Source: Actinostola sp. cb2023
Taxonomy: Eukaryota; Cnidaria; Anthozoa; Actiniaria; Actinostolidae
Length of the DNA: 64,000 nt
NCBI GenBank assembly: GCA_033675265.1
Contig: JAUJYZ010001546.1
Location: 1,356,501 to 1,420,500 of the forward strand
Reading direction: 5' to 3'
Shown here: positions 19,365 through 31,600 of the stretch, piece by piece
Layout: each line of letters opens with the position of its first letter
How positions within the stretch are numbered: the stretch's first letter is position 1
Made by a program: the position numbers and the translations under genes
The notes under the pieces: model-generated
The model's database searches: none
Told to the model about the DNA's origin: nothing
What the model saw: the letters and a program-made list of their open reading frames with translations, nothing else

Positions 19365-20149
19365 GTGAGTTTGTTGTTGAACTTTCTCTTAGAAAATTGC
19401 TTAATTTAGCGCAAATATGCCTCTTTCGTAGAATATTTGAGCCTAGTTTTCTGAAGTATAAAGTTTCCCAGCTGAAAGCAATAGATATTTGTACAAAAGA
19501 TTTAATTTTTGTGCAAAAGTTGGCTTCAACTTTGCACTTCTGCCTCTGCACGTGCGAAAAGTTCCGCTCAAAGTTTCTCGCTTCACAAACAGCTGAAATC
19601 TTCAGAATTTGAAACATTTACAGCTAGAAAGGCATAGAAAATAATTTATATTCTAGTTTTGGAGAATATTTCGTTCAAAACTGTAAAATTTTAGCGAAGT
19701 TCATTTGCAACAGCGTTCAAGATGAAGTGCATGAACAACGCCATTTTGAGTATGGCTGATTTTCAATAACATTCCTTTAAAAGTTTTCGTTTTCTTGAAT
19801 GAACTTCATCTTGGAATATGATTCTTTCTTGTTGTTTGTTTGCATTTTCTTTCATAAAAGTAGCATTTTATCGCAAGTTCGCGCCATGACTGAAGTTATG
19901 AAACGTGGGTCTCATTAGCAAAGAAACTAATGGCGCGAATATTTCAGCAAGGAATGTTTCTTCTTTGAAAAGTTGTTAATAATTATTATTCAAAAGCTGA
20001 ATAAGTCTAGTTTATTGTGGAACGGTATATGTATTTCATTTTGAAACTCCTGTTTTTGTTATCCCTCTAATTTTTCTCAAATATTGCTAAATGTCAAGAG
20101 AAATTGTAAATTGTAAATATCTAATCTATTATTTTTCTTTCCATTTCAG
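19365..20149 (+). other. Candidate intron of an unrecognised plus-strand gene
   Basis: A strong donor (CAGAAAG then GTGAGT, boundary at 19364/19365) and a strong acceptor (TTTTTCTTTCCATTTCAG ending at 20149) flank 785 bp. A CTAAT branch-like site lies near 20121. Joining the flanks gives an open reading through ECRQKANDFLLIQRIIR and then a second donor-like AAG/GTTAGT at about 20182. No protein family is recognised, and the flanking exons are short, so this could be a non-coding RNA or chance. Confidence 0.3.
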
Positions 20150-20333
20150 CAAACGACTTTCTTCTCATACAACGTATAATAAGGTTAGTGGACGCTCAAC
20201 GGATCTCAAACAAACCAAAACCTGTCCAGTTTTCAATATAGATTTGGCTATGCTTGTTAAATTGTTTGAGACGACCGCTGAGAGATTTTTATGGGGGTTA
20301 CAGGTTCCTAATAATGGAACATACAACGAATTA

Positions 20334-20639
20334 TGTACGAGTCAATTCCAAAGGTACACATCCCCCCTCACCGGGCAACCACCGGGCATTTGAATTTTTG
20401 GAAAACTTTTTGTTCAAATGCCCTACCCTTAATTTCGGGGCAATTACGTGATCAAATGCTTCACCGTTCGGGCTCCACTGAGCAGTAAATCTCGAAATTT
20501 CACTCCAAAGTACTAAACTGAACCGGCACAAGTCGACATAGCCTGAGAAGTACCTTTATCGAAAATACAACGAAACAGCAACACATATTTATATGTATTA
20601 TTTATTATTCATTGGGCACCTTTGGAAGTGACTCGTACA
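20334..20639. mobile_element. Inverted-repeat element (MITE-like)
   Basis: Arms of 22 bp (TGTACGAGTCAATTCCAAAG plus GT at 20334-20355, complement at 20618-20639, one mismatch) bracket about 260 bp. An internal hairpin GGGCATTTGAA/TTCAAATGCCC lies at about 20384-20424. No clear target duplication was found. Confidence 0.55.
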
Positions 20640-22302
20640 TTAGTTTAAATTGAGTTATTTTTCCTTGTGATGAATCAAATTGTCAACGTCGCTATCTCGT
20701 TTCGTGTTAGTGTTATGTTTGTAGTATAAATGTCGTTTGTGCCTGTGAAAACAGACGCCCCTCGTGGCGTGCTTGCTTCTCTTCCTTTCTCCACTAGGGA
20801 GGGGGGAGGGGAAATGAGCCCGTCATGTGGGGCGCCTGTTGGCTACAGGCTGTGTTGGAGGTGTTTTGTACCGTGTTTGTGACTGTTGACGCTGATGAAC
20901 CGAAATTCCATCGGTTCGTTGTTTTGGATTTGTAGTCGCAAGGAAAAGGCATTCATTCTAGATTGTAGATATCAAAACAATAAACAAACAAAGTCTAGCT
21001 AGGACTAGGAGGGTAACCGTACATCAAGTATGGACCCAGGGGGTATATTAGTAGAGGCTACCACTTTAAAGTAGTTGTGTTTGTTAGCTTTGACTGGTCA
21101 ATCGGCCAGGGTCAATCGGCCAATCAGTTAGATTAGCTTTCCAATATCTTAGCCTACGAGATGGCAACGCTGGACCAATTACGATGCATACAATGGACCT
21201 GGATGCAATACATTACTTTCATGACACCATAGTCTGAGTCTTATAGCTAGAGTGCGGTCATTAATTTTACTCGGTACTGGTCAGTCTACACACAACGCAT
21301 ACACCTAAACTACGCGGCGCCTAGGGTTAGTTTTTTTCCGATCTTCGGTACTTAGGTTAACGCTGGCCAGACCGTACCATATAACTGAGACACAGTCAGG
21401 GTTTGGGCTTCCTTTGTCGGGACCCTTTGGAATGCTCGCAAGATTGTAGGAATTATAAGATTTAATTTTTCATCAGTTTCATTTTCCATTCATTCGTTTG
21501 TTTTCATTTCTTCAAACCCTGACTACCCAAGTGTCTCCGCGACAATGACTGCTACTCTAGACTGGAATGCTGAAAGATCTGTGCGATGTCTTGCCCATGC
21601 ATTCAGACATCCTTTCCCTCCCACAATGCATCGGTTGCTTTGGCTCGTATTGGAATCAGTTTAATGACCGTCGCTCAGAATCTTTCAGAATTCCAGTGTC
21701 CATTCCGATCAATCCGTTGTCCATTCGATTCCATTCCAGTCGTTCGAGCCGGTCAGTTCGGTCCAGAAATTGTAACAAAATGTTGTACGTGCTTTGAAAA
21801 TTAAAATCGTGTTAAAAGTCATCGAGTTTTCTGGTGGTTTTTATCCGATTTTTCTTTCAAAACATTTGATTCTTTTACAGCCAAGTCTACCAAGAACAAC
21901 CAATCTCGGTTGCGACGACGAGTACAGTCTTCAATAGATTATTGAATCAGTGGTAGCCTCTTAGCTTTAGCTTTTGATTTTTTTTGTTTCGATTTTTTTA
22001 ATAACAATGATAATTAGTTAATTATATGAAATCTCAATATTTTTATTAATAATTTAAATGTTATTAATATAAATATTGAAAGAGTAAAAAAAAGTTGTCA
22101 CGTGATTTGTCATTGTTCCTCAATGACAAAAATGTGACAATTCAGCATTGAAAAAACTTCTGTGTTTTATGTATATTAAATATTTCATATGTTCGATTCT
22201 CGTAGGTAGTATGCCTTTCTGTACTGTGTTTACTGCTGATCGAGCAAAGTTATTTCAATGTTAATTCATAGTAACAATGAATTAGTTTCTTCGTACTTCT
22301 TG
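20640..22302. other. Intergenic, no supported gene
   Basis: No convincing coding exon. There is a short inverted pair, CAGTCAGGGTTT (about 21397) and AAACCCTGACT (about 21514), around a TTTGGGCTTCCTTTG that resembles the local transposon ends. AT-rich sequence follows to 22250. Open frames at 21567-21804 overlap each other and show no coding signature. Confidence 0.45.
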
Positions 22303-22311
22303 GAGACCTCC

Positions 22312-22412
22312 ATGCTCGAGAGTCCAGCGCGGTGCTCTTCGGCGTGGGCTCGGATGAAAAGGAGTCTTCCGAGCCCGCGCCGAAGAGCACCGCTGGACTC
22401 TCGAGCAAGACC
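22312..22412. mobile_element. Near-perfect 95-bp hairpin insertion with 9-bp target duplication
   Basis: Arms 22315-22354 and 22368-22405 are complementary except for a 2-bp bulge and one mismatch, around a 13-bp loop. They begin CTCGAGAGTCCAGCG. Direct repeats GAGACCTCC flank it (22303-22311 and 22413-22421). The left flank (TCGTACTTCTTGGAGACCTC) resembles a unit of the adjacent 56-bp array, so the hairpin looks like an insertion into the edge of that array. A 9-bp duplication fits Mutator-like elements. A transcribed copy would fold into a long RNA hairpin. Confidence 0.7.
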
Positions 22413-22439
22413 GAGACCTCCTATGACTTTACTTAGTTA

Positions 22440-23790
22440 CGTCGTACCACGTACTCTGTCTTAACTTCTTGGTGGCCTGATATGACCGTTAATACCACTG
22501 AGGTTTATAGCTACGTATACGTACTCTGTCGTACTTCTTGGGGCCTCGTGTGGCTTAATGCCAGGTTTATAGCTACGTACTCTGTCGTATTTCTTGGGGC
22601 CTCATGTGGCTTAATGCCAGGTTTATAGCTAGTACGTACTCTGTCGTATTTCTTGGGGCCTCATGTGGCTTATGCCAGGTTTATAGCTATGTACTCTGTC
22701 GTACTGACTTCTTGGGGCCTCATGTGGCTTAATTCCAGGTTTATAGCTACGTACTCTGTCGTACTTCTTGGGGCCTCATGTGGCTTAATTCCAGGTTTAT
22801 AGCTACGTACTCTGTCGTACTTCTTGGGGCCTCATGTGGCTTAATTCCAGGTTTATAGCTACGTACTCTGTCGTACTTCTTGGGGCCTCATGTGGCTTAA
22901 TTCCAGGGGGGCTCATGTGGCTTAATGTCAGGTTTATAGCTACGTACTCTGTCGTACTTCTTGGGGCCTCATGTGGCTTAATGCCAGGTTTATAGCTACG
23001 TACTCTGTCGTACTTCTTGGGGCCTCATGTGGCTTAATGCCAGGTTTATAGCTACGTACTCTGTCGTACTTCTTGGGGCCTCATGTGGCTTAATGTCAGG
23101 TTTATAGCTACGTACTCTGTCGTACTTCTTGGGACCTCATGTGGCTTAATGCCAGGTTTATAGCTACGTACTCTGTCGTACTTCTTGGGGCCTCATGTGG
23201 CTTAATGCCAGGTTTATAGCTAAGTACTCTGTCGTACTTCTTGGGACCTCATGTGGCTTAATGCCAGGTTTATATATAGCGACGTACTCTGTCGTACTTC
23301 TTGGGACCTCATGTGGCTTAATGCCAGGTTTATAGCTACGTACTCTGTCGTACTTCTTGGGGCCTCATGTGGCTTAATGCCAGGTTTATAGCTAAGTACT
23401 CTGTCGTACTTCTTGGGACCTCATGTGGCTTAATGCCAGGTTTATATATAGCGACGTACTCTGTCGTACTTCTAGCTACGTACTCTGTGTCGTACTTCTT
23501 GGTGGCCTGATATGACTTAATCAGTGCCAGGTTTAGTTATTGCTACGTACTCTGTGTCGCACGGCTTCTTGGGGCTCATGTGGCTTAATGCCAGGTTTAT
23601 ATAGCTACGTACTCTGTCGTACTTCTAGTGGGGCTTCTTGTGGCTTAATGCCATGCAGGTTTCATGATAGCTACGTATACTCTGTCGTACTTCTTGTAGA
23701 CTAGCTCACATATGTATGCTAGGTTTATACTGGGTTTATTATACTAGTTCCGCCGGTGACTACGTATACTCTGTCGTATTTCTCGAGTCA
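22440..23790. repeat. 56-bp tandem repeat array
   Basis: Roughly 22-23 copies of a 56-bp unit containing CTACGTACTCTGTCGTACTT, CTTGGGGCCTCATGTGGCTT and AATGCCAGGTTTATAG. The centre (22680-23450) is homogeneous, and units decay at both edges. Sub-motif TACGTA is palindromic. No coding potential. Confidence 0.93.
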
Positions 23791-23904
23791 GTGGAGACCT
23801 CGTAACTTTGATAGGATTATAGCGGTTTATTAGTTTTAGTCAGTTATAAGACTACGTCGTCTCTCCATTTTCCCAAACGACTTTTTTCGACTTACTACTA
23901 AAAC

Positions 23905-24890
23905 TCTTTTCAGCCGAGATTTTGGTTGGGTTTTCAACACTGATCGCAGTGGTTCTCGACGACGTTTTTTTCGCCATCAATATCTTCGGTTTTCAACGAC
24001 TTTTTAAATTTCAACGACACTGCGACATTTTTCCGCCAACAACGTTTTATAATTTGGATTTCCAACGACTTTTTGGGTTTTCAACATTTTTGGTTTTCAA
24101 CGCCTTTCTTGGGTTTTCAACGCCTTTTTTTGCGCCAACAATATTTTGGGTTTTCAACGATTTTTTGGGTTTTCAACGATTTTATTCCGCCAACAACATT
24201 TTGGATTTTCAAGATCGATTTTTCTGCCAACAACATTTTGGGTTTTCAACGATTTTTTCCGCCAACAACATTTTGAGTTTTCAACGACTTTTTGGGTTTT
24301 CAACGATTTTATTCCGCCAACAACATTTTGGATTTTCAACGATTTTTCCGCCAACAACATTTTGGGTTTTCAACGATTTTTTCCGCCAACAACATTTTGG
24401 GTTTTCAACGATTTTTTGGGTTTTCAACGATTTTATTCCGCCAACAACATTTTGGATTTTCAAGATCGATTTTTCTGCCAACAACATTTTGGGTTTTCAA
24501 CGATTTTTTCCGCCAACAACATTTTGGGTTTTCAACGATTTTTCCGCCAACAACATTTTGGGTTTTCAACGATTTTTTCCGCCAACAACATTTTGGGTTT
24601 TCAACGACTTTTTGGGTTTTCAACGATTTTATTCCGCCAACAACATTTTGGATTTTCAACGATTTTTTCCGCCAACAACATTTTGGGTTTTCAACGACTT
24701 TTTGGATTTTCAACGATTTTATTCCGCCAACAACATTTTGGATTTTCAACGATTTTACCGCCAACAACATTTTGGGTTTTCAACGACTTTTTGGGTTTTC
24801 AACGACTTTTGGTTCGCCAACAACATTTTGGATTTTCAACGAATTTCAGTTGGGTTTTCAACGAATCAGTATTGGATTTTCAACGACCAC
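23905..24890. repeat. 35-bp / 18-bp interspersed minisatellite
   Basis: Alternation of an 18-bp block (TTTTGGGTTTTCAACGAC/T) and a roughly 17-bp block (TTTTTCCGCCAACAACA) gives units of about 35 bp or, with the first block repeated, about 53 bp. Variants GGATTTTCAAGATCGA recur. The unit has no stop codon in the three forward frames, so long overlapping frames of 204-330 codons appear (23922-24914, 24146-25060, 24292-24906). I read them as compositional and non-coding. Confidence 0.9.
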
Positions 24891-24899
24891 TACTTTCAT

Positions 24900-25690
24900 A
24901 CCGTGAAGTCTTAACCCTCCAAGGCTGTGCGTCTGCATGGGTGGAGGACTACGTTTCCAGAGACCTAATTTTGGCTTTCATTTTCGGGCAGTCTCTGGTT
25001 TTTCGTAACTGGCAGCGCACAATTGCTTCAGCGTTTTCGAGTGTTTTGTTTCTAATGTAGCTTTAAAACCGTTTTCGTTGTGTCGACGACTTTCAGGTTT
25101 TCATTATGTACTAAAGACGGATTTTTTGATTTTTGATTTTTCTGCCTCCAACACCAACACAAACTCTGTAGTGTACTAGAGCACGCTTGGTATCATCCAA
25201 GAGGACTGGGTGCGACTCCCAGTGGGGTTCATGGAGTTGAGGCAAATTATACCAAAATATAATCAAACGGCTTTTCTCATCGTAAACGCATTTTTATTGT
25301 AGGAAAATAAACATGTTTCCAACCAGTATTTTACAACTATTACAAGCATAACTTGGCACGATATTACAGCTAACATGAATAAGAAATAGAAACGACTAGA
25401 GATCATCTGCTTTGTCGCCAATAGCGGTTTACTCGGGCTTACATTTTGACAATATTATCTCTAATTTCAAAACTGTATATCCTATCCAATCAGCTGATGA
25501 AAGAACGTTGAATCCATTCAAGTGATATTTCCACCATAAAATATTTCCACCATAAATGTATAGACTGCAAACACCTCAAAAACCTTGTCAATCAGAGCAC
25601 TATTTCAAACTTCAATCATTTGGTCAACACAGATGTAAAAATCGATTCACTGCGAAGAGAGCAAGATAGCCGCCACCTTACCACGGGCTA
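24900..25690. other. Spacer between two minisatellites
   Basis: No gene recognised. Contains the tRNA-like fragment near 25165-25235 and AT-rich unique sequence. Confidence 0.5.
25165..25235 (+). other. Degenerate tRNA-like sequence (tRNA relic or SINE head)
   Basis: CTGGGTGCGACTCCCAG forms a perfect T-arm (5-bp stem, 7-base loop). It is preceded by CTTGG-TATCAT-CCAAG, an anticodon-arm-like hairpin with a 6-base loop, and by AGAGCAC, which resembles the 3' side of a D-arm. The 5' half of the D-arm and the acceptor pairing are not intact, so this is not a functional tRNA gene. Confidence 0.4.
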
Positions 25691-28600
25691 TTATTATATC
25701 AACCCACTAAAAAATTTGGACGATTTTTTATAACTCACCAAAAATGATCATTTTGGACCATTTTTCATGTATAACCCACCAAAAATGATCATTTTGGACG
25801 ATTTTTTACCATTTTTCATGGGCTATAACCCACCAAAAATGATCATTTTGGACCATTTTGCACCATTTTGCACCAACAATGATCTTTGTCGACGATTTTT
25901 CACCATTTTTCATGGGCTAAAACCCACCAAAAATGATCATTGTCGACGATTTTTCACCATTTTGCACCAACAATGATCTTTGTCGACGATTTTTCACCAT
26001 TTTTCATGGGCTATAACCCACCAAAAATGATCATTTTGGACGATTTTTGACCATTTTTCATGGGCTATAACCCACCAACAATGATCATTTTGGACGATTT
26101 ATGGGCTATATAACCCACCAAAAAAGGTCATTTTGGACCATTTTTCAAGGGCTGTAACCCACCAAAAATGATCATTTTGGACGATTTATGGGCTGTAACC
26201 CACCAAAAAATATCATTTTGGACGATTTTTCACCATTTTTCATGGGCTATAACCCACCAAAATGATCATTTTGGACGATTTTTTACCATTTTTCATGGGC
26301 TATAACCCACCAAAAATGATCATTTTGGACCATTTTTGACCATTTTTCATGGGCTAAGCCCACCAAAAATGGTCATGGTCGACGACTTTTCACCATTTTT
26401 CATTTTTCACCCAAAATGATCAATTTGGACCATTTTTCATGGGCTATATATAACCACCAAAAATGATCATTTTTGACGATTTTTGACCATTTTTCATGGG
26501 CTATAATTAACCCACCAAAAATGATCATTTTTTACCATTTTTCATGGGCTATATAACCCACCAAAAATGATCATTTTGGACGATTTTTGACCATTTTTCA
26601 TGGGCTATAACCCACCAAAAATGATCATTTTGGACCATTTTTCATGGGCTATAACCCACCAAAAATGATCATTTTGGACCATTTTTCACCATTTTGCACC
26701 AACAATGATCTTTGTCGACGATTTTTCACCATTTTTCATGGGCTAAAACCCACCAAAAATGATCATTGTCGACGATTTTTCACCATTTTGCACCAACAAT
26801 GATCTTTGTCGACGATTTTTCACCATTTTTCATGGGCTATAAACCCACAAAAATGATCATTTTGGACGATTTTTGACCATTTTTCATGGGCTGTAACCCA
26901 CCAAAAATGATCATTTTGGACGATTTATGGGCTGTAACCCACCAAAAAATATCATTTTGGACGATTTTTCACCATTTTTCATGGGCTATAACCCACCAAA
27001 ATGATCATTTTGGAGCATTTTTCATGGGTTATAACCCACCAACAATGATCATTTTGGACGATTTATGGGCTAACCCACCAAAAATGATCATTGTTGACGA
27101 TTTTTCACCATTTTGCACCAACAATGATCTTTGTCGACGATTTTTCACCATTTTTCATGGGCTATAACCCACCAAAAATGATCATTTTGAACGATTTTTG
27201 ACCATTTTTCATGGGCTATAACCCACCAAAAATGATCATTTTAGACCATTTTTCATGGGCTATATATAACCCACCAACAATGATCATTTTGGACGATTTT
27301 GGACGATTTTTCATGGGCTATAACCCACCAAAAATGATCATTGTCGACGATTTTTCACCATTTTTCATGGGCTATAACCCAACAAAAATGATCATTTTGG
27401 ACGATTTTTGACCATTTTTCATGGGCTATATAACCCACCAAAAATGATCATTTTGGACGATTTATGGGCTATAACCCACCAAAAAAGATCATTTTGGACG
27501 ATTTTTTTTTACCATTTTTCATGGGCTATAACCCACCAAAAATGATCATTGTCGACGATTTTTTCACCATTTTGCACCAACAATGATCTTTGTCGACGAT
27601 TTTTCACCATTTTTCATGGGCTATAACCCAACAAAAATGATCATTTTGGACGATTTTTTGACCATTTTTCATGGGCTATATAACCCACCAAAAATGATCA
27701 TTTTGGACGATTTATGGGCTGTAACCCACCAAAAAAGATCATTTTGGACGATTTTTTTTACCAGTTTCATGGACTATAACCCACCAAAAATGATCATTTT
27801 GGACCATTTTTCAAGGGCTGTAACCCACCAAAAATGATCATTTTGGACCATTTTTCAAGGGCTGTAACCCACCAAAAATGATCATTTTGGACGATTTATG
27901 GGCTATAACCCACCAAAAAAGATCATTTTGGACCATTTTTCATGGGCTATATAACCCACCAACAATGATCATTTGGACGATTTTGGACCATTTTTCATGG
28001 GCTATAACCCACCAAAAATGATCATTGTTGACGATTTTTCACCATTTTGCACCAACAATGATCTTTGTCGACGATTTTTCACCATTTTTCATGGGCTATA
28101 ACCCACCAAAAATGATCATTTTGAACGATTTTTGACCATTTTTCATGGGCTATAACCCACCAAAAATGATCATTTTGGACCATTTTTCATGGGCTATAAC
28201 CCACCAACAATGATCATTTTGGACGATTTTGGACCATTTTTCATGGGCTATAACCCACCAAAAATGATCATTGTCGACGACTTTTCACCATTTTGCACCA
28301 ACAATGATCTTTGTCGACGATTTTTTTACCATTTTTCATGGGCTATAACCCACCAAAAATGATCATTTTGGACGATTTTTGACCATTTTTCATGGGCTAT
28401 AACCCACCAAAAATGATCATTTTAGACCATTTTTCATGGGCTATATATAACCCACCAACAATGATCATTTTGGACGATTTTGGACCATTTTTCATGGGCT
28501 ATAACCCACCAAAATGATCATTTTTGGACGATTTTTCATGGGCTATAACCCACCAAAAATGATCATTTTGGACCATTTTTCACCATTTTGCACCAACAAT

Positions 28601-31600
28601 GATCTTTGTCGACGATTTTTCACCATTTTTCATGGGCTAAAACCCACCAAAAATGATCATTGTCGACGATTTTTCACCATTTTGCACCAACAATGATCTT
28701 TGTCGACGATTTTTCACCATTTTTCATGGGCTATAACCCACCAAAAATGATCATTTTGGACGATTTTTGACCATTTTTCATGGGCTGTAACCCACCAAAA
28801 ATGATCATTTTGGACGATTTATGGGCTGTAACCCACCAAAAAATATCATTTTGGACGATTTTTTCACCATTTTTCATGGGCTATAACCCACCAAAATGAT
28901 CATTTTGGAGCATTTTTCATGGGTTATAACCCACCAACAATGATCATTTTGGACGATTTATGGGCTAACCCACCAAAAATGATCATTGTTGACGATTTTT
29001 CACCATTTTGCACCAACAATGATCTTTGTCGACGATTTTTCACCATTTTTCATGGGCTATAACCCACCAAAAATGATCATTTTGAACGATTTTTTGACCA
29101 TTTTTCATGGGCTATAACCCACCAAAAATGATCATTTTAGACCATTTTTCATGGGCTATATATAACCCACCAACAATGATCATTTTGGACGATTTTGGAC
29201 GATTTTTCATGGGCTATAACCCACCAAAAATGATCATTGTCGACGATTTTTCACCATTTTTCATGGGCTATAACCCAACAAAAATGATCATTTTGGACGA
29301 TTTTTGACCATTTTTCATGGGCTATATAACCCACCAAAAATGATCATTTTGGACGATTTATGGGCTATAACCCACCAAAAAAGATCATTTTGGACGATTT
29401 TTACCATTTTTCATGGGCTATAACCCACCAAAAATGATCATTGTCGACGATTTTTCACCATTTTGCACCAACAATGATCTTTGTCGACGATTTTTCACCA
29501 TTTTTCATGGGCTATAACCCAACAAAAATGATCATTTTGGACGATTTTTTTGACCATTTTTCATGGGCTATATAACCCACCAAAAATGATCATTTTGGAC
29601 GATTTATGGGCTGTAACCCACCAAAAAAGATCATTTTGGACGATTTTTTACCAGTTTCATGGACTATAACCCACCAAAAATGATCATTTTGGACCATTTT
29701 TCAAGGGCTGTAACCCACCAAAAATGATCATTTTGGACCATTTTTCAAGGGCTGTAACCCACCAAAAATGATCATTTTGGACGATTTATGGGCTATAACC
29801 CACCAAAAAAGATCATTTTGGACCATTTTTCATGGGCTATATAACCCACCAACAATGATCATTTTGGACGATTTTGGACCATTTTTCATGGGCTATAACC
29901 CACCAAAAATGATCATTGTTGACGATTTTTCACCATTTTGCACCAACAATGATCTTTGTCGACGATTTTTCACCATTTTTCATGGGCTATAACCCACCAA
30001 AAATGATCATTTTGAACGATTTTTGACCATTTTTCATGGGCTATAACCCACCAAAAATGATCATTTTGGACCATTTTTCATGGGCTATAACCCACCAACA
30101 ATGATCATTTTGGACGATTTTGGACCATTTTTCATGGGCTATAACCCACCAAAAATGATCATTGTCGACGACTTTTCACCATTTTGCACCAACAATGATC
30201 TTTGTCGACGATTTTTTACCATTTTTCATGGGCTATAACCCACCAAAAATGATCATTTTGGACGATTTTTGACCATTTTTCATGGGCTATAACCCACCAA
30301 AAATGATCATTTTAGACCATTTTTCATGGGCTATATATAACCCACCAACAATGATCATTTTGGACGATTTTGGACCATTTTTCATGGGCTATAACCCACC
30401 AAAATGATCATTTTGGACGATTTTTTACCATTTTTTCATGGGCTATAACCCACCAAAAATGATCATTTTGGACCATTTTTTGACCATTTTTCATGGGCTA
30501 AGCCCACCAAAAATGGTCATGGTCGACGACTTTTCACCATTTTTCATTTTTCACCCAAAATGATCAATTTGGACCATTTTTCATGGGCTATATATAACCA
30601 CCAAAATGATCATTTTTGACGATTTTTTACCATTTTTCATGGGCTATAATTAACCCACCAAAAATGATCATTTTTTACCATTTTTCATGGGCTATATAAC
30701 CCACCAAAAATGATCATTTTGGACGATTTTTGACCATTTTTCATGGGCTATAACCCACCAAAAATGATCATTTTGGACCATTTTTCATGGGCTATAACCC
30801 ACCAAAAATGATCATTTTGGACCATTTTTCACCATTTTGCACCAACAATGATCTTTGTCGACGATTTTTCACCATTTTTCATGGGCTAAAACCCACCAAA
30901 AATGATCATTGTCGACGATTTTTCACCATTTTGCACCAACAATGATCTTTGTCGACGATTTTTCACCATTTTTCATGGGCTATAACCACCAAAAATGATC
31001 ATTTTGGACGATTTTTGACCATTTTTCATGGGCTGTAACCCACCAAAAATGATCATTTTGGACGATTTATGGGCTGTAACCCACCAAAAAATATCATTTT
31101 GGACGATTTTTCACCATTTTTCATGGGCTATAACCCACCAAAATGATCATTTTGGAGCATTTTTCATGGGTTATAACCCACCAACAATGATCATTTTGGA
31201 CGATTTATGGGCTAACCCACCAAAAATGATCATTGTTGACGATTTTTCACCATTTTGCACCAACAATGATCTTTGTCGACGATTTTTCACCATTTTTCAT
31301 GGGCTATAACCCACCAAAAATGATCATTTTGAACGATTTTTGACCATTTTTCATGGGCTATAACCCACCAAAAATGATCATTTTAGACCATTTTTCATGG
31401 GCTATATATAACCCACCAACAATGATCATTTTGGACGATTTTGGACCATTTTTCATGGGCTATAACCCACCAAAAATGATCATTGTCGACGATTTTTCAC
31501 CATTTTTCATGGGCTATAACCCAACAAAAATGATCATTTTGGACGATTTTTGACCATTTTTCATGGGCTATATAACCCACCAAAAATGATCATTTTGGAC

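Noticed and set aside
23922..24914. 330-codon repetitive frame
   Set aside because: Three overlapping frames of similar length in the same minisatellite, no start context, and repeat length varies freely with respect to frame. Treated as compositional.
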